DNA of 64,000 nt. It comes from Hydractinia symbiolongicarpus (Eukaryota > Cnidaria > Hydrozoa > Anthoathecata > Hydractiniidae). Both the position numbers and the translations under genes were made by a program. Each line of letters opens with the position of its first letter. Position 1 is the first letter of the stretch. The notes under the pieces were generated by a model that did not search any database, had not been told where the DNA came from, and saw only the letters and a program-made list of their open reading frames with translations. Shown here piece after piece: positions 37,091-51,251 of this stretch. The stretch spans positions 2,914,001 to 2,978,000 of the forward strand of contig NC_079877.1 in assembly GCF_029227915.1 (NCBI RefSeq). The letters run 5' to 3'.

Positions 37091-40000
37091 ACTGTAGGAC
37101 CAATCCTGGCCGTTAGCACGCGCTGAATAAATAGGAACAGTTTCAAAGACTACATTTCATTGACTTTCTGGCGGTATAAATCCGTTTGAGTTACAACGGC
37201 AGCGTCACATATTCGTAGCAACATGTATTTAGTGATAGTATACGGATGTTACTAGGTTGCATAGCTTTCAACAGTGAAACGTTTAACTGTGGGACTTAAT
37301 AGAACTGATTTTGGACTTTGACCTTATAAATGTGATAAATGCGCCAGTTTGACTCAAAAAGTAACATTCTTTTTAACTTGACATCATTGTTGGAACTCAG
37401 CGATTGCACTGGGCGCTGTGATAGCGTTTTATTTAAAAATTAAGATAAATTAGTCATTTTTTACTGTGGGACCAATCCCAGCCGTTAGTTTGCGCTGAAG
37501 AAATAGAGACAGTTTCAAAAACTACATTTCATCGACTTCTTGGCGGTATCAATCCGTTTGAGTTACAACGGTTGCGTCAAATATTCGTACCAATATGTAT
37601 TTAGTGATATTTTTCCGATATTACTAAGTTATATCGCTTTTAACAGTGAAACGATTGACTCTGGGACTTAACTGAAGTAACTTCGGACTGTGACCTTATA
37701 AATGTGATAAGTGAGCCAACTGGACCCCAAGAAATATCATTCTTCTTAATTTGACATGATTGCTGTAACTCAGCGATTGTACTGGCGCTGTGGTAGCGCT
37801 TTATTTAAAAATTTAGTTAAATAAGTCATTTTTTACTGTGGGACTAATCCTGGCCGTTAACACGCGCTGAATAAATAGGAACAGTTTCCGAAACTACATT
37901 TCATTGACTTTCTAGCGGTATAATTCCGTTTGAGTTACAACGGTTGCGTCACATATTCCTACCAACATGTATTTAGCGATTATTTTCTGATATTACTAGG
38001 TTGCATCGCTTTTAACAGTGAAACGATTGACTGTGGGACTTAATAGAACTGATTTTGGACTTTGACCTTATAAATGTGATAAATGCGCCAGTTTGACTCA
38101 AAAAGTAACATTCTTTTTAACTTGACATCATTGTTGGAACTCAGCGATTGCACTGGGCGCTGTGATAGCGTTTTATTTAAAAATTAAGATAAATTAGTCA
38201 TTTTTTACTGTGGGACCAATCCCAGCCGTTAGTTTGCGCTGAAGAAATAGAGACAGTTTCAAAAACTACATTTCATCGACTTCTTGGCGGTATCAATCCG
38301 TTTGAGTTACAACGGTTGCGTCAAATATTCGTACCAATATGTATTTAGTGATATTTTTCCGATTTTACTAAGTTATATCGCTTTTATCAGTGAAACGATT
38401 GACTCTGGGACTTAACTGAAGTAACTTCGGACTGTGACCTTATAAATGTGATAAGTGAGCCAACTGGACCCCAAGAAATATCATTCTTCTTAATTTGACA
38501 TGATTGCTGTAACTCAGCGATTGTACTGGGCGCTGTGGTAGCGCTTTAATTAAAAATTTAGTTAAATAAGTCATTTTTTACTATGGGACTAATCCTGGCC
38601 GTTAACACGCGCTGAATAAATAGGAACAGTTTCCAAAACTACATTTCATTGACTTTGTAGCGGTATAATTCCGTTTGAGTTACAACGGTTGCGTCACATA
38701 TTCCTACCAACATGTATTTAGCGATTATTTTCTGATATTACTAGGTTGCATCGCTTTTAACAGTGAAACGATTGAATGTGGGACTTAATTGAGCTGATTT
38801 TGGACTGTGACCTTATAAATTTTATATGTGAGATAATTGGACTCCTAGAAATAACATTCTTCTTAATTTGACATGATTGCCGGAACTCAGCGATTGCACT
38901 GGGCGCTGTGGTAGCGTTTTATTTAAAAATTAAGATAAATTAGTTTTTTTTTACTGTGGGACCAATCCCAGCCGTTAGTTCGCGCTGAAGAAATAGAGAC
39001 AGTTTCAAAAACTACATTTCATTGACTTTCTAACGGTGTCAATCCGTTTGAGTGACAACGGTTCAGTCACACACTCGTACCAAAATTTATTTAGCGATAT
39101 TTTTCTGACATTACTATGTTGCATTGTTTTTAACAGTGAAACGATTAACTGTGGGACTTAATATAACTGATTTTGGCCTTTGACTTTAAGAATGTGATAA
39201 ATGAGACAATTGGACTCCAAGAAATAACATTCTTCTTAATTTAACATGATTGCTGTAACTCAGCGATTGTACTGGGCGCTGTGGTAGCGCTTTATTTAAA
39301 AATTTAGTTAAATAAGTCATTTTTTACTGTGGGACTAATCCTGGCTCTTAACACGCGCTGAATAAATAGAAACAGTTTCCAAAACTACATTTCATTGACT
39401 TTCTAGCGGTATAATTCCGTTTGAATTACATCGGTTGCGTCACATATTCCTACCAACATGTATTTAGCGATTATTTTCTCATATTACTAGGTTGCATCGC
39501 TTTTAACAGAGAAACAATTGAATGTGGGACTTAATTGAGCTGATTTTGGACTGTGACCTTATAAATTTTATATGTGAGATAATTGGACTCCTAGAAATAA
39601 CATTCTTCTTTATTTCATATGATTGCCGGAACTCAGCGATTGCACTGGGCGCTGTGGTAGCGTTTTATTTAAAAATTAAGATAAATTAGTTATTTTTTAC
39701 TGTGGGACCAATCCCAGCCGTTAGTTCGCGCTAATGAAATAGAGACAGTTTCAAAAACTACATTTCATTGACTTTCTAACGGTGTCAATCCGTTTGAGTG
39801 ACAACGGTTCAGTCACACACTCGTACCAACATTTATTTAGCGATATTTTTCTGACATTACTATGTTGCATTGTTTTTAACAGTGAAACGATTAACTGTGG
39901 GACTTAATATAACTGATTTTGGCCTTTGACTTTAAGAATGTGATAAATGAGACAATTGGACTCCAAAAAATAACATTCTTCTTAATTTGACATGATTGTT

Positions 40001-40817
40001 GGAATTCAGCGATTGCATTAGGCTCTGTGGTAGCGCTTTATTTAAAAATTTAGATAAATAAGTCTTTTTTTACTGTGGGATCAATCCTGGCCGTTAGCAC
40101 GCGCTGAATAAATAGGAACAGTTTCCAAAACTACATTTCATTGACTTTCTAGCGGTATAATTCCGTTTGAATTACATCGGTTGCGTCACATATTCCTACC
40201 AACATGTATTTAGCGATTATTTTCTCATATTACTAGGTTGCATCGCTTTTAACAGAGAAACGATTGAATGTGGGACTTAATTGAGCTGATTTTGGACTGT
40301 GACCTTATAAATTTTATATGTGAGATAATTGGACTCCTAGAAATAACATTCTTCTTTATTTCATATGATTGCCGGAACTCAGCCATTGCACTGGGCGCTG
40401 TGGTAGCGTTTTATTTAAAAATTAAGATAAATTAATTATTTTTTACTGTGGGACCAATCCCAGCCGTTAGTTCGCGCTAATGAAATAGAGACAGTTTCAA
40501 AAACTACATTTCATTGACTTTCTAACGGTGTCAATCCGTTTGAGTGACAACGGTTCAGTCACACACTCGTACCAACATTCATTTAGCGATATTTTTCTGA
40601 CATTACTATGTTGCATTGTTTTTAACAGTGAAACGATTAACTGTGGGACTTAATATAACTGATTTTGGCCTTTGACTTTAAGAATGTGATAAATGAGACA
40701 ATTGGACTCCAAGAAATAACATTCTTCTTAATTTGACATGATTGTTGGAATTCAGCGATTGCATTAGGCTCTGTGGTAGCGCTTTATTTAAAAATTTAGA
40801 TAAATAAGTCTTTTTTT
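37091..40817 (+). repeat. Block III HOR: a-b-c/a-b-c-d'-c-d-c-d
   Basis: Starts are 37091 (a), 37463 (b), 37835 (c in the first half, a in the second), 38207 (b), 38580 (c), 38953 (d with the GTAACTCAGCGATTGTACTG end, called d'), 39326 (c), 39699 (d), 40072 (c with a type a opening) and 40445 (d). The c-d pairs at 39326 and 40072 are near-identical dimers 746 bp apart, sharing GAATTACATCGG and TTATTTCATATGATTG. Confidence 0.87.
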
Positions 40818-42308
40818 ACTGTGGGATCAATCCTGGCCCTTAGCACACGCTGAATAAATAGGAACAGTTTCAAAGACTACATTTTATTGACTTTTTGGCG
40901 GTATAAATCCGTTTGAGTTACAACGGCTGCGTCACATATTTGTAGCAACATGTATTTAGTGATAGTATACGGATGTTACTAGGTTGCATAGCTTTTAACA
41001 GTGAAACGTTTGACTGTGGGACTTAATAGAACTGATTTTGGACTTTGACCTTATAAATGTGATAAATGCGCCAGTTTGACTCAAAAAGTAACATCCTTTT
41101 TAACTTGACATCATTGTTGGAACTCAGCGATTGCACTGGGCGCTGTGGTAGCGTTTTATTTAAAAATTAAGATAAATTAGTCATTTTTTACTGTGGGACC
41201 AATCCCAGCCGTTAGTTCGCGCTGAAGAAATAGAGACAGTTTCAAAAACTACATTTCATCGACTTCTTGGCGGTATCAATCCGTTTGAGTTACACCGGTT
41301 GCGTCAAATATTCGTACCAAAATGTATTTAGTGATATTTTTCCGATATTACTAAGTTATATCGCTTTTAACAGTGAAACGATTGACTCTGGGACTTAACT
41401 GAAGTAACTTCGGACTGTGACCTTATAAATGTGATAAGTGAGCCAACTGGACCCCAAGAAATATCATTCTTCTTAATTTGACATGATTGCTGTAACTCAG
41501 CGATTGTACTGGGCGCTGTGGTAGCGCTTTATTTAAAAATTTAGTTAAATAAGTCATTTTTTACTGTGGGACTAATCCTGGCCGTTAACACGCGCTGAAT
41601 AAATAGGAACAGTTTCCAAAACTACATTTCATTGACTTTCTAGCGGTATAATTCCGTTTGAGTTACAACGGTTGCGTCACATGTTCCTACCAACATGTAT
41701 TTAGCAATTATTTTCTGATATTACTAGGTTTCATCGCTTTTAACAGTGAAACGATTGAATGTGGGACTTAATTGAGCTGATTTTGGACTGTGACCTTATA
41801 AATTTTATATGTGAGATTATTGGACTCCTAGAAAAAACATTCTTCTTAATTTGACATGATTGCTGTAACTCAGCGATTGTACTGGGCGCTGTGGTAGCGC
41901 TTTATTTAAAAATTTAGTTAAATAAGTCATTTTTTACTGTGGGACCAATCCCAGCCGTTAGTTCGCGCTAAATAAATAGAGAAAGTTTCAAAAACTACAT
42001 TTCATTGACTTTCTAACGGTGTCAATCCGTTTGAGTGACAACGGTTCAGTCACACACTCGTACCAACATTTATTTAGCGATATTTTTCTGACATTACTAT
42101 GTTGCATTGTTTTTAACAGTGAAACGATTAACTGTGGGACTTAATATAACTGATTTTGGCCTTTGACTTTAAGAATGTGATAAATGAGACAATTGGACTC
42201 CAAGAAATAACATTCTTCTTAATTTGACATGATTGCTGGAATTCAGCGATTGCATTAGGCTCTGTGGTAGCGCTTTATTTAAAAATTTAGATAAATAAGT
42301 CTTTTTTT
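40818..42308 (+). repeat. Block III HOR: complete a-b-c-d unit, 1491 bp
   Basis: Starts are 40818 (a), 41190 (b), 41563 (c, ending in the GTAACTCAGCGATTGTACTG form usually found on b) and 41936 (d). The order matches the units at 45662 and 46-47 kb. Confidence 0.9.
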
Positions 42309-45300
42309 ACTGTAGGACCAATCCTGGCCGTTAGCACGCGCTGAATAAATAGGAACAGTTTCAAAGACTACATTTCATTGACTTTCTGGCGGTATAAATC
42401 CGTTTGAGTTACAACGGCTGTGTCACATATTCGTAGCAACATGTATTTAGTGATAGTATAGGGATGTTACTAGGTTGCATAGCTTTTAACAGTGAAACGT
42501 TTGACTGTGGGACTTAGTAGAACTGATTTTGGACTTTGACCTTATAAATGTGATAAATGCGCCAGTTTGACTAAGAAAGTAACATTCTTTTTAACTTGAC
42601 ACCATTGTTGGAACTCAGCGATTGCACTGGGCGCTGTGATAGCGTTTTATTTAACAATTAAGATAAATTAGTCATTTTTTACTGTGGGACCAATCCCAGC
42701 CGTTAGTTTGCGCTGAAGAAATAGAGACAGTTTTAAAAACTACATTTCATCGACTTCTTGGCGGTATCAATCCGTTTGAGTTACAACGGTTGCGTCAAAT
42801 ATTCGTACCAATATGTATTTAGTGATATTTTTCCGATATTACTAAGTTATATCGCTTTTAACAGTGAAACGATTGACTCTGGGACTTAACTGAAGTAACT
42901 TCGGACTGTGACCTTATAAATGTGATAAGTGAGCCAACTGGACCGCAAGAAATATCATTCTTCTTTATTTGACATGATTGCTGTAACTCAGCGATTGTAC
43001 TGGGCGCTGTGGTAGCGCTTTATTTAAAAATTTAGTTAAATAAGTCATTTTTTACTGTGGGACTAATCCTGGCCGTTAACACGCGCTGAATAAATCGGAA
43101 CAGTTTCCAAAACTATATTTCATTGACTTTCTAGTGGTATAATTCCGTTTGAGTTACAACGGTTGCGTCACATATTCCTACCAACATGTATTTAGCGATT
43201 ATTTTCTGATATTACTAGGTTGCATCGCTTTTAACAGTGAAACGATTGAATGTGGGACTTAATTGAGCTGATTTTGGACTGTGACCTTATAAATTTTATA
43301 TGTGAGATAATTGGACTCCTAGAAATAACATTCTTCTTAATTTGACATGATTGCCGGAACTCAGCGATTGCACTGGGCGCTGTGGTAGCGTTTTATATAA
43401 AAATTAAGATAAATTAGTTTTTTTTTTACTGTGGGACCAATCCCAGCCGTTAGTTCGCGCTGAAGAAATAGAGACAGTTTCAAAAACTACATTTCATTGA
43501 CTTTCTAACGGTGTCAATCCGTTTGAGTGACAACGGTTCAGTCACACACTCGTACCAAAATTTATTTAGCGATATTTTTCTGACATTACTATGTTGCATT
43601 GTTTTTAACAGTGAAACGATTAACTGTGGGACTTAATATAACTGATTTTGGCCTTTGACTTTAAGAATGTGATAAATGAGACAATTGGACTCCAAGAAAT
43701 AACATTCTTCTTAATTTGACATGATTGCTGTAACTCAGCGCTTGTACTGGGCGCTGTGGTAGCGCTTTATTTAAAAATATAGTTAAATAAGTCATTTTTT
43801 ACTGTGGGACTAATCCTGGCCGTTAACACGCGCTGAATAAATAGGAACAGTTTCCAAAACTATATTTCATTGACTTTCTAGTGGTATAATTCCGTTTGAG
43901 TTACAACGGTTGCGTCACATATTCCTACCAACATGTATTTAGCGATTATTTTCTGATATTACTAGGTTGCATTGCTTTTAACAGTGAAACGATTGAATGT
44001 GGGACTTAATTGAGCTGATTTTGGACTGTGACCATATAAATTTTATATGTGAGATAATTGGACTCCTAGAAATAACATTCTTCTTAATTTGACATGATTG
44101 CTGTAACTCAGCGATTGTACTGGGCGCTGTGGTAGCGCTTTATTTAAAAATTTAGTTAAATAAGTCATTTTTTACTGTGGGACTAATCCTGGCCGTTAAC
44201 ACGCGCTGAATAAATAGGAACAGTTTCCAAAACTACATTTCATTGACTTTCTAGCGGTATAATTCCGTTTGAGTTACAACGGTTGCGTCACATATTCTTA
44301 CCAACATGTATTTAGCGATTATTTTCTGATATTACTAGGTTGCATCACTTTTAACAGTGAAACGATTGAATGTTGGACTTAATTGAGCTGATTTTGGACT
44401 GTGACCTTATAAATTTTATATGTGAGATAATTGGACTCCTAGAAATAACATTCTTCTTAATTTGACATGATTGCCGGAACTCAGCGATTGCACTGGGCGC
44501 TGTGGTATAAATATAAAAATTAAGATAAATTAGTTTTTTTTTACTGTGGGACCAATCCCAGCCGTTAGTTCGCGCTGAAGAAATAGAGACAGTTTCAAAA
44601 ACTACATTTCATTGACTTTCTAACGGTGTCAATCCGTTTGAGTGACAACGGTTCAGTCACACACTCGTACCAAAATTTATTTAGCGATATTTTTCTGACA
44701 TTACTATGTTGCATTGTTTTTAACAGTGAAACGATTAACTGTAGGACTTAATATAACTGATTTTGGCCTTTGACTTTAAGAATGTGATAAATGAGACAAT
44801 TGGACTCCAAGAAATAACATTCTTCTTAATTCGACATGATTGCTGTAACTCAGCGATTGTACTGGGCGCTGTGGTAGCGCTTTATTTAAAAATTTAGTTA
44901 AATAAGTCATTTTTTACTGTGGCACTAATCCTGGCCGTTAACACGCGCTGAATAAATAGGAACAGTTTCCAAAACTACATTTCATTGACTTTCTAGCGGT
45001 ATAATTCCGTTTGAGTTACAACGGTTGCGTCACATATTCCTACCAGCATGTATTTAGCGATTATTTTCTGATATTACTAGGTTGCATCGCTTTTAATAGT
45101 GAAACGATTGAATGTGGGACTTAATTGAGCTGATTTTGGACTGTGACCTTATAAATTTTATATGTGAGATAATTGGACTCCTAGAAATAACATTCTTCTT
45201 TATTTGACATGATTGCCGGAACTCAGCGATTGCACTGGGCGCTGTGGTAGCGTTTTATTTAAAAATTAAGATAAATTAGTTATTTTTTACTGTGGGACCA

Positions 45301-45661
45301 ATCCCAGCCGTTAGTTCGCGCTAAATAAATAGAGACAGCTTCAAAAACTACATTTCATTGACTTTCTAACGGTGTCAATCCGTTTGAGTGACAACGGTTC
45401 AGTCACACACTCGTACCAACATTTATTTAGCGATATTTTTCTGACATTACTATGTTGCATTGTTTTTAACAGTGAAACGATTAACTGTGGGACTTAATAT
45501 AACTGATTTTGGCCTTTGACTTTAAGAATGTGATAAATGAGACAATTGGACTCCAAGAAATAACATTCTTCTTAATTTGACATGATTGCTGGAATTCAGC
45601 GATTGCATTAGGCTCTGTGGTAGCGCTTTATTTAAAAATTTAGATAAATAAGTCTTTTTTT
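42309..45661 (+). repeat. Block III HOR: a-b-c-d'-c-c-d'-c-d (expanded unit)
   Basis: Starts are 42309 (a), 42681 (b), 43054 (c), 43428 (d'), 43801 (c), 44174 (c), 44543 (d', whose predecessor lost a few bases at GTGGTATAAATATAAAAA), 44916 (c) and 45289 (d). Reiterated c-d' groups lengthen the basic a-b-c-d order. The GTGGTATAA deletion lies at the end of the monomer at 44174, making that one 369 bp. Confidence 0.87.
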
Positions 45662-47152
45662 ACTGTAGGACCAATCCTGGCTGTTAGCACGCGCTGCATA
45701 AATAGGAACAGTTTCAAAGACTACATTTCATTGACTTTCTGGCGGTATAAATCCGTTTGAGTTACAACGGCTGCGTCACATATTCGTAGCAAAATGTATT
45801 TAGTGATAGTATACGGATGTTACTAGGTTGCATAGCTTTTAACAGTGAAACGTTTGACTGTGGGACTTAATAGAACTGATTTTGGACTTTGACCTTATAA
45901 ATGTGATAAATGCGCCAGTTTGACTCAAAAAGTAACATTCTTTTTAACTTGACATCATTGTTGGAACTCAGCGATTGCACTGGGCCCTGTGATAGCGTTT
46001 TATTTAAAAATTAAGATAAATTAGTCATTTTTTACTGTGGGACCAATCCCAGCCGTTAGTTCGCGCTGAAGAAATAGAGACAGTTTCAAAAACTACATTT
46101 CATCGACTTCTTATCGGTATCAATCCGTTTGAGTTACAACGGTTGCGTCAAATATTCGTACCAATATGTATTTAGTGATATTTTTCCGATATTACTAAGT
46201 TATATCGCTTTTAACAGTGAATTGATTGACTCTGGGACTTAACTGAAGAAACTTCGGACTGTGACCTTATAAATGTGATAAGTGTGCCAACTGGACCCCA
46301 AGAAATATCATTCTTCTTAATTTGACATGATTGCTGTAACTTAGCGATTGTACTGGGCGCTGTGGTAGCGCTTTATTTAAAAATATAGTTAAATAAGTCA
46401 TTTTTTACTGTGGGACTAATCCTGGCCGTTAACACGCGCTGAATAAATAGGAACAGTTTCCAAAACTACATTTCATTGACTTTCTAGCGGTATAATTCCG
46501 TTTGAGTTACAACGGTTGCGTCACATATTCCTACCAACATGTATTTAGCGATTATTTTCTGAAATTACTAGGTTGCATCGCTTTTAACAGTGAAACGATT
46601 GAATGTGGGACTTAATTGAGCTGATTTTGGACTGTGACCTTATAAATTTTATATGTGAGATAATTGGACTCCTAGAAATAACATTCTTCTTTATTTGACA
46701 TGATTGCCGGAACTCAGCGATTGCACTGGGCGCTGTGGTAGCGTTTTACTTAAAAATTAAGATAAATTAGTTATTTTTTACTGTGGGACCAATCCCAGCC
46801 GTTAGTTCGCGCTAAATAAATAGAGACAGTTTCAAAAACTACATTTCATTGACTTTCTAACGGTGTCAATCCGTTTGAGTGACAACGGTTCAGTCACACA
46901 CTCGTACCAACATTTATTTAGCGATATTTTTCTGACATTACTATGTTGCATTGTTTTTAACAGTGAAACGATTAACTGTGGGACTTAATATAACTGATTT
47001 TGGCCTTTGACTTTAAGAATGTGATAAATGAGACAATTGGACTCCAAGAAATAACATTCTTCTTAATTTGACATGATTGCTGGAATTCAGCGATTGCATT
47101 AGGCTCTGTGGTAGCGCTTTATTTAAAAATTTAGATAAATAAGTCCTTTTTT
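45662..47152 (+). repeat. Block III HOR: complete a-b-c-d unit, 1491 bp
   Basis: Starts are 45662 (a), 46034 (b), 46407 (c) and 46780 (d). The unit shares private variants with the next one: CTGTTAGCACGCGCTGCATA, CAAAATGTATTTAGTG, CTTCTTATCGGTATC and GTGAATTGATTGACTC. This shows a recent duplication at a 1491-bp period. Confidence 0.92.
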
Positions 47153-48270
47153 ACTGTAGGACCAATCCTGGCTGTTAGCACGCGCTGCATAAATAGGAAC
47201 AGTTTCAAAGACTACATTTCATTGACTTTCTGGCGGTATAAATCCGTTTGAGTTACAACGGCTGCGTCACATATTCGTAGCAAAATGTATTTAGTGATAG
47301 TATACGGATGTTACTAGGTTGCATAGCTTTTAACAGTGAAACGTTTGACTGTGGGACTTAATAGAACTGATTTTGGACTTTGACCTTATAAATGTGATAA
47401 ATGCGCCAGTTTGACTCAAAAAGTAACATTCTTTTTAACTTGACGTCATTGTTGGAACTCAGCGATTGCACTGGGCCTTGTGATAGCGTTTTATTTAAAA
47501 ATTAAGATAAATTAGTCATTTTTTACTGTGGGACCAATCCCAGCCGTTAGTTCGCGCTGAAGAAATAGAGACAGTTTCAAAAACTACATTTCATCGACTT
47601 CTTATCGGTATCAATCTGTTTGAGTTACAACGGTTGCGTCAAATATTCGTACCAATATGTATTTAGTGATATTTTTCCTATATTACTAAGTTATATCGCT
47701 TTTAACAGTGAATTGATTGACTCTGGGACTTAACTGAAGAAACTTCGGACTGTGACCTTATAAATGTGATAAGTGTGCCAACTGGACCCCAAGAAATATC
47801 ATTCTTCTTAATTTGACATGATTGCTGTAACTCAGCGATTGTACTGGGCGCTGTGGTAGCGCTTTATTTAAAAATATAGTTAAATAAGTCATTTTTTACT
47901 GTGGGACTAATCCTGGCCGTTAACACGCGCTGAATAAATAGGAACAGTTTCCAAAACTACATTTCATTGACTTTCTAGCGGTATAATTCCGTTTGAGTTA
48001 CAACAGTTGCGTCACATATTCCTACCAACATGTATTTAGCGATTATTTTCTGATATTACTAGGTTGCATCGCTTTTAACAGTGAAACGATTGAATGTGGG
48101 ACTTAATTGAGCTGATTTTGGACTGTGACCTTATAAATTTTATATGTGAGATAATTGGACTCCTAGAAATAACATTCTTCTTAATTTGACATGATTGCTG
48201 GAATTCAGCGATTGCATAAGGCTCTGTGGTAGCGCTTTATTTAAAAATTTAGATAAATAAGTCTTTTTTT
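47153..48270 (+). repeat. Block III HOR: a-b-c/d (contracted unit, 1118 bp)
   Basis: Starts are 47153 (a), 47525 (b) and 47898. The third begins as type c and ends with the GGAATTCAGCGATTGCATAA tail of type d, then goes directly to type a. The switch lies in the conserved TTAATTTGACATGATTGC stretch near 48181-48198. One monomer-length has been removed while the reading order stays in phase. Confidence 0.9.
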
Positions 48271-49760
48271 ACTGTAGCACCAATCCTGGCTGTTAGCACG
48301 CGCTGCATAAATAGGAACAGTTTCAAAGACTACATTTCATTGACTTTCTGGCGGTATAAATCCGTTTGAGTTACAACGGCTGTGTCACATATTCGTAGCA
48401 AAATGTATTTAGTGATAGTATACGGATGTTACTAGGTTGCATAGCTTTTAACAGTGAAACGTTTGACTGTGGGACTTAATAGAACTGATTTTGGACTTTG
48501 ACCTTATAAATGTGATAAATGCGCCAGTTTGACTCAAAAAGTAACATTCTTTTTAACTTGACATCATTGTTGGAACTCAGCGATTGCACTGGGCGCTGTG
48601 ATAGCGTTTTATTTAAAAATTAAGATAAATTAGTCATTTTTTACTGTGGGACCAATCCCAGCCGTTAGTTCGCGCTGAAGAAATAGAGACAGTTTCAAAA
48701 ACTACATTTCATTGACTTCTTATCGTATCAATCCGTTTGAGTTACAACGGTTGCGTCAAATATTCGTACCAATATGTATTTAGTGATATTTTTCCGATAT
48801 TACTAAGTTATATCGCTTTTAACAGTGAATTGATTGACTCTGGGACTTAACTGAAGTAACTTCGGACTGTGACCTTATAAATGTGATAAGTGAGCCAACT
48901 GGACCCCAAGATATATCATTCTTCTTAATTTGACATGATTGCCGTAACTCAGCGATTGTACTGGGCGCTGTGGTAGCGCTTTATTTAAAAATATAGTTAA
49001 ATAAGTCATTTTTTACTGTGGGACTAATCCTGGCCGTTAACACGCGCTGAATAAATAGGAACAGTTTCCAAAACTACATTTCATTGACTTTCTAGCGGTA
49101 TAATTCCGTTTGAGTTACAACGGTTGCGTCACATATTCCTACCAACATGTATTTAGCGATTATTTTCTGATATTACTAGGTTGCATCGCTTTTAACAGTG
49201 AAACGATTGAATGTGGGACTTAATTGAGCTGATTTTGGACTGTGACCTTATAAATTTTATATGTGAGATAATTGGACTCCTAGAAATAATATTCTTCTTA
49301 ATTTGACATGATTGCCAGAACTCAGCGATTGCAATGGGCGCTGTGGTAGCGTTTTATTTAAAAATTAAGATAAATTAGTTTTTTTTTACTGTGGGACCAA
49401 TCCCAACCGTTAGTTCGCGCTGAAGAAATAGAGACAGTTTCAAAAACTACATTTCATTGACCTTCTAACGGTGTCAATCCGTTTGAGTGACAACGGTTCA
49501 GTCACACACTCGTACCAACATTTATTTAGCGATATTTTTCTGACATTACTATGTTGCATTGTTTTTAACAGTGAAACGATTAACTGTGGGACTTAATATA
49601 ACTGATTTTGGCCTTTGACTTTAAGAATGTGATAAATGAGACAATTGGACTCCAAGAAATAACATTCTTTTTAATTTGACATGATTGCTGTAACTCAGCG
49701 ATTGTACTGCGCGCTGTGGTAGCGCTTTATTTAAAAATTTAGTTAAATAAGTCATTTTTT
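48271..49760 (+). repeat. Block III HOR: a-b-c-d' unit
   Basis: Starts are 48271 (a, sharing the GCGCTGCATA variant with the two units before it), 48643 (b, sharing GTGAATTGATTGACTC; CTTATCGTATC has lost one G), 49015 (c) and 49388 (d'). Confidence 0.9.
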
Positions 49761-51251
49761 ACTGTGGGACTAATCCTGGCCGTTAACACGCGCTGAATAA
49801 ATAGGAACAGTTTCCAAAACTACATTTCATTGACTTTCTAGCGGTATAATTCCCTTTGAGTTACAACGGCTGCGTCACATATTCGTAGCAACATGTATTT
49901 AGTGATAGTATACGGATGTTACTAGGTTGCATAGCGTTTAACAGTGAAACGTTTGACTGTGGGACTTAATAGAACTGATTTTGGACTTTGACCTTATAAA
50001 TGTGATAAATGAGCCAGTTTGACTCAAAAAGTAACATTCTTCTTAACTTGACATCATTGTTGGAACTCAGCGATTGCACTGGGCGCTGTGGTAGCGTTTT
50101 ATTTAAAAATTAAGATAAATTAGTCATTTTTTACTGTAGGACCAATCCCAGCCGTTAGTTCGCGCTGAAGAAATAGAGACAGTTTCAAAAACTACATTTC
50201 ATCGACTTCTTGGCGGTATCAATCCGTTTGAGTTACAACGGTTGCGTCAAATATTCGTACCAATATGTATTTAGTGATATTTTTCCGATATTACTAAGTT
50301 ATATCGCTTTTAACAGTGAAACGATTGACTCTGGGACTTAACTGAAGTAACTTCGGACTGTGACCTTATAAATGTGATAAGTGAGCCATCTGGACCCCAA
50401 GAAATATCATTCTTCTTAATTTGACATGATTGCTGTAACTCAGCGATTGTACTGGGCGCTGTGGTAGCGCTTTATTTAAAAATTTAGTTAAATAAGTCAT
50501 TTTTTACTGTGGGACTAATCCTGGCCGTTAACACGGGCTGAATAAATAGGAACAGTTTCCAAAACTACATTTCATTGACTTTCTAGCGGTATAATTCCGT
50601 TTGAGTTACAACGGTTGCGTCACATATTCCTACCAACATGTATTCAGCGATTATTTTCTGATATTACTAGGTTGCATCGCTTTTAACAGTGAAACGATTG
50701 AATGTGGGACTTAATTGAGCTGATTTTGGACTGTGACCTTATAAATTTTATATGTGAGATAATTGGACTCCTAGAAATAACATTCTTCTTAATTTGACAT
50801 GATTGCCGGAACTCAGCGATTGCACTGGGCGGTGTGGTAGCGTTTTATTTAAAAATTAAGATAAATTAGTTTTTTTTTACTGTGGGACCAATCCCAGCCG
50901 TTAGTTCGCGCTGAAGAAATAGAGACAGTTTCAAAAACTACATTTCATCGACTTCTTGGCGGTAACAATCCGTTTGAGTGACAACGGTTCAGTCACACAC
51001 TCGTACCAACATTTATTTAGCGATATTTTTCTGACATTACTATGTTGCATTGTTTTTAACAGTGAAACGATTAACTGTGGGACTTAATATAACTGATTTT
51101 GGCCTTTGACTTTAAGAATGTGATAAATGAGACAATTGGACTCCAAGAAATAACATTCTTTTTAATTTGACATGATTGCTGTAACTCAGCGATTGTACTG
51201 GGCGCTGTGGTAGCGCTTTATTTAAAAATTTAGTTAAATAAATCATTTTTT
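49761..51251 (+). repeat. Block III HOR: c/a-b-c-d' unit, 1491 bp (copy 1)
   Basis: Starts are 49761 (opens as c, AACACGCGC and GTATAATTCC, then becomes a from GGCTGCGTC onward), 50133 (b), 50506 (c) and 50879 (opens like b with CATCGACTTCTTGGCGG, then becomes d from GAGTGACAACGG). Both switches fall in or beside the AACGG/CCGTT/AACGG element. Confidence 0.9.
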
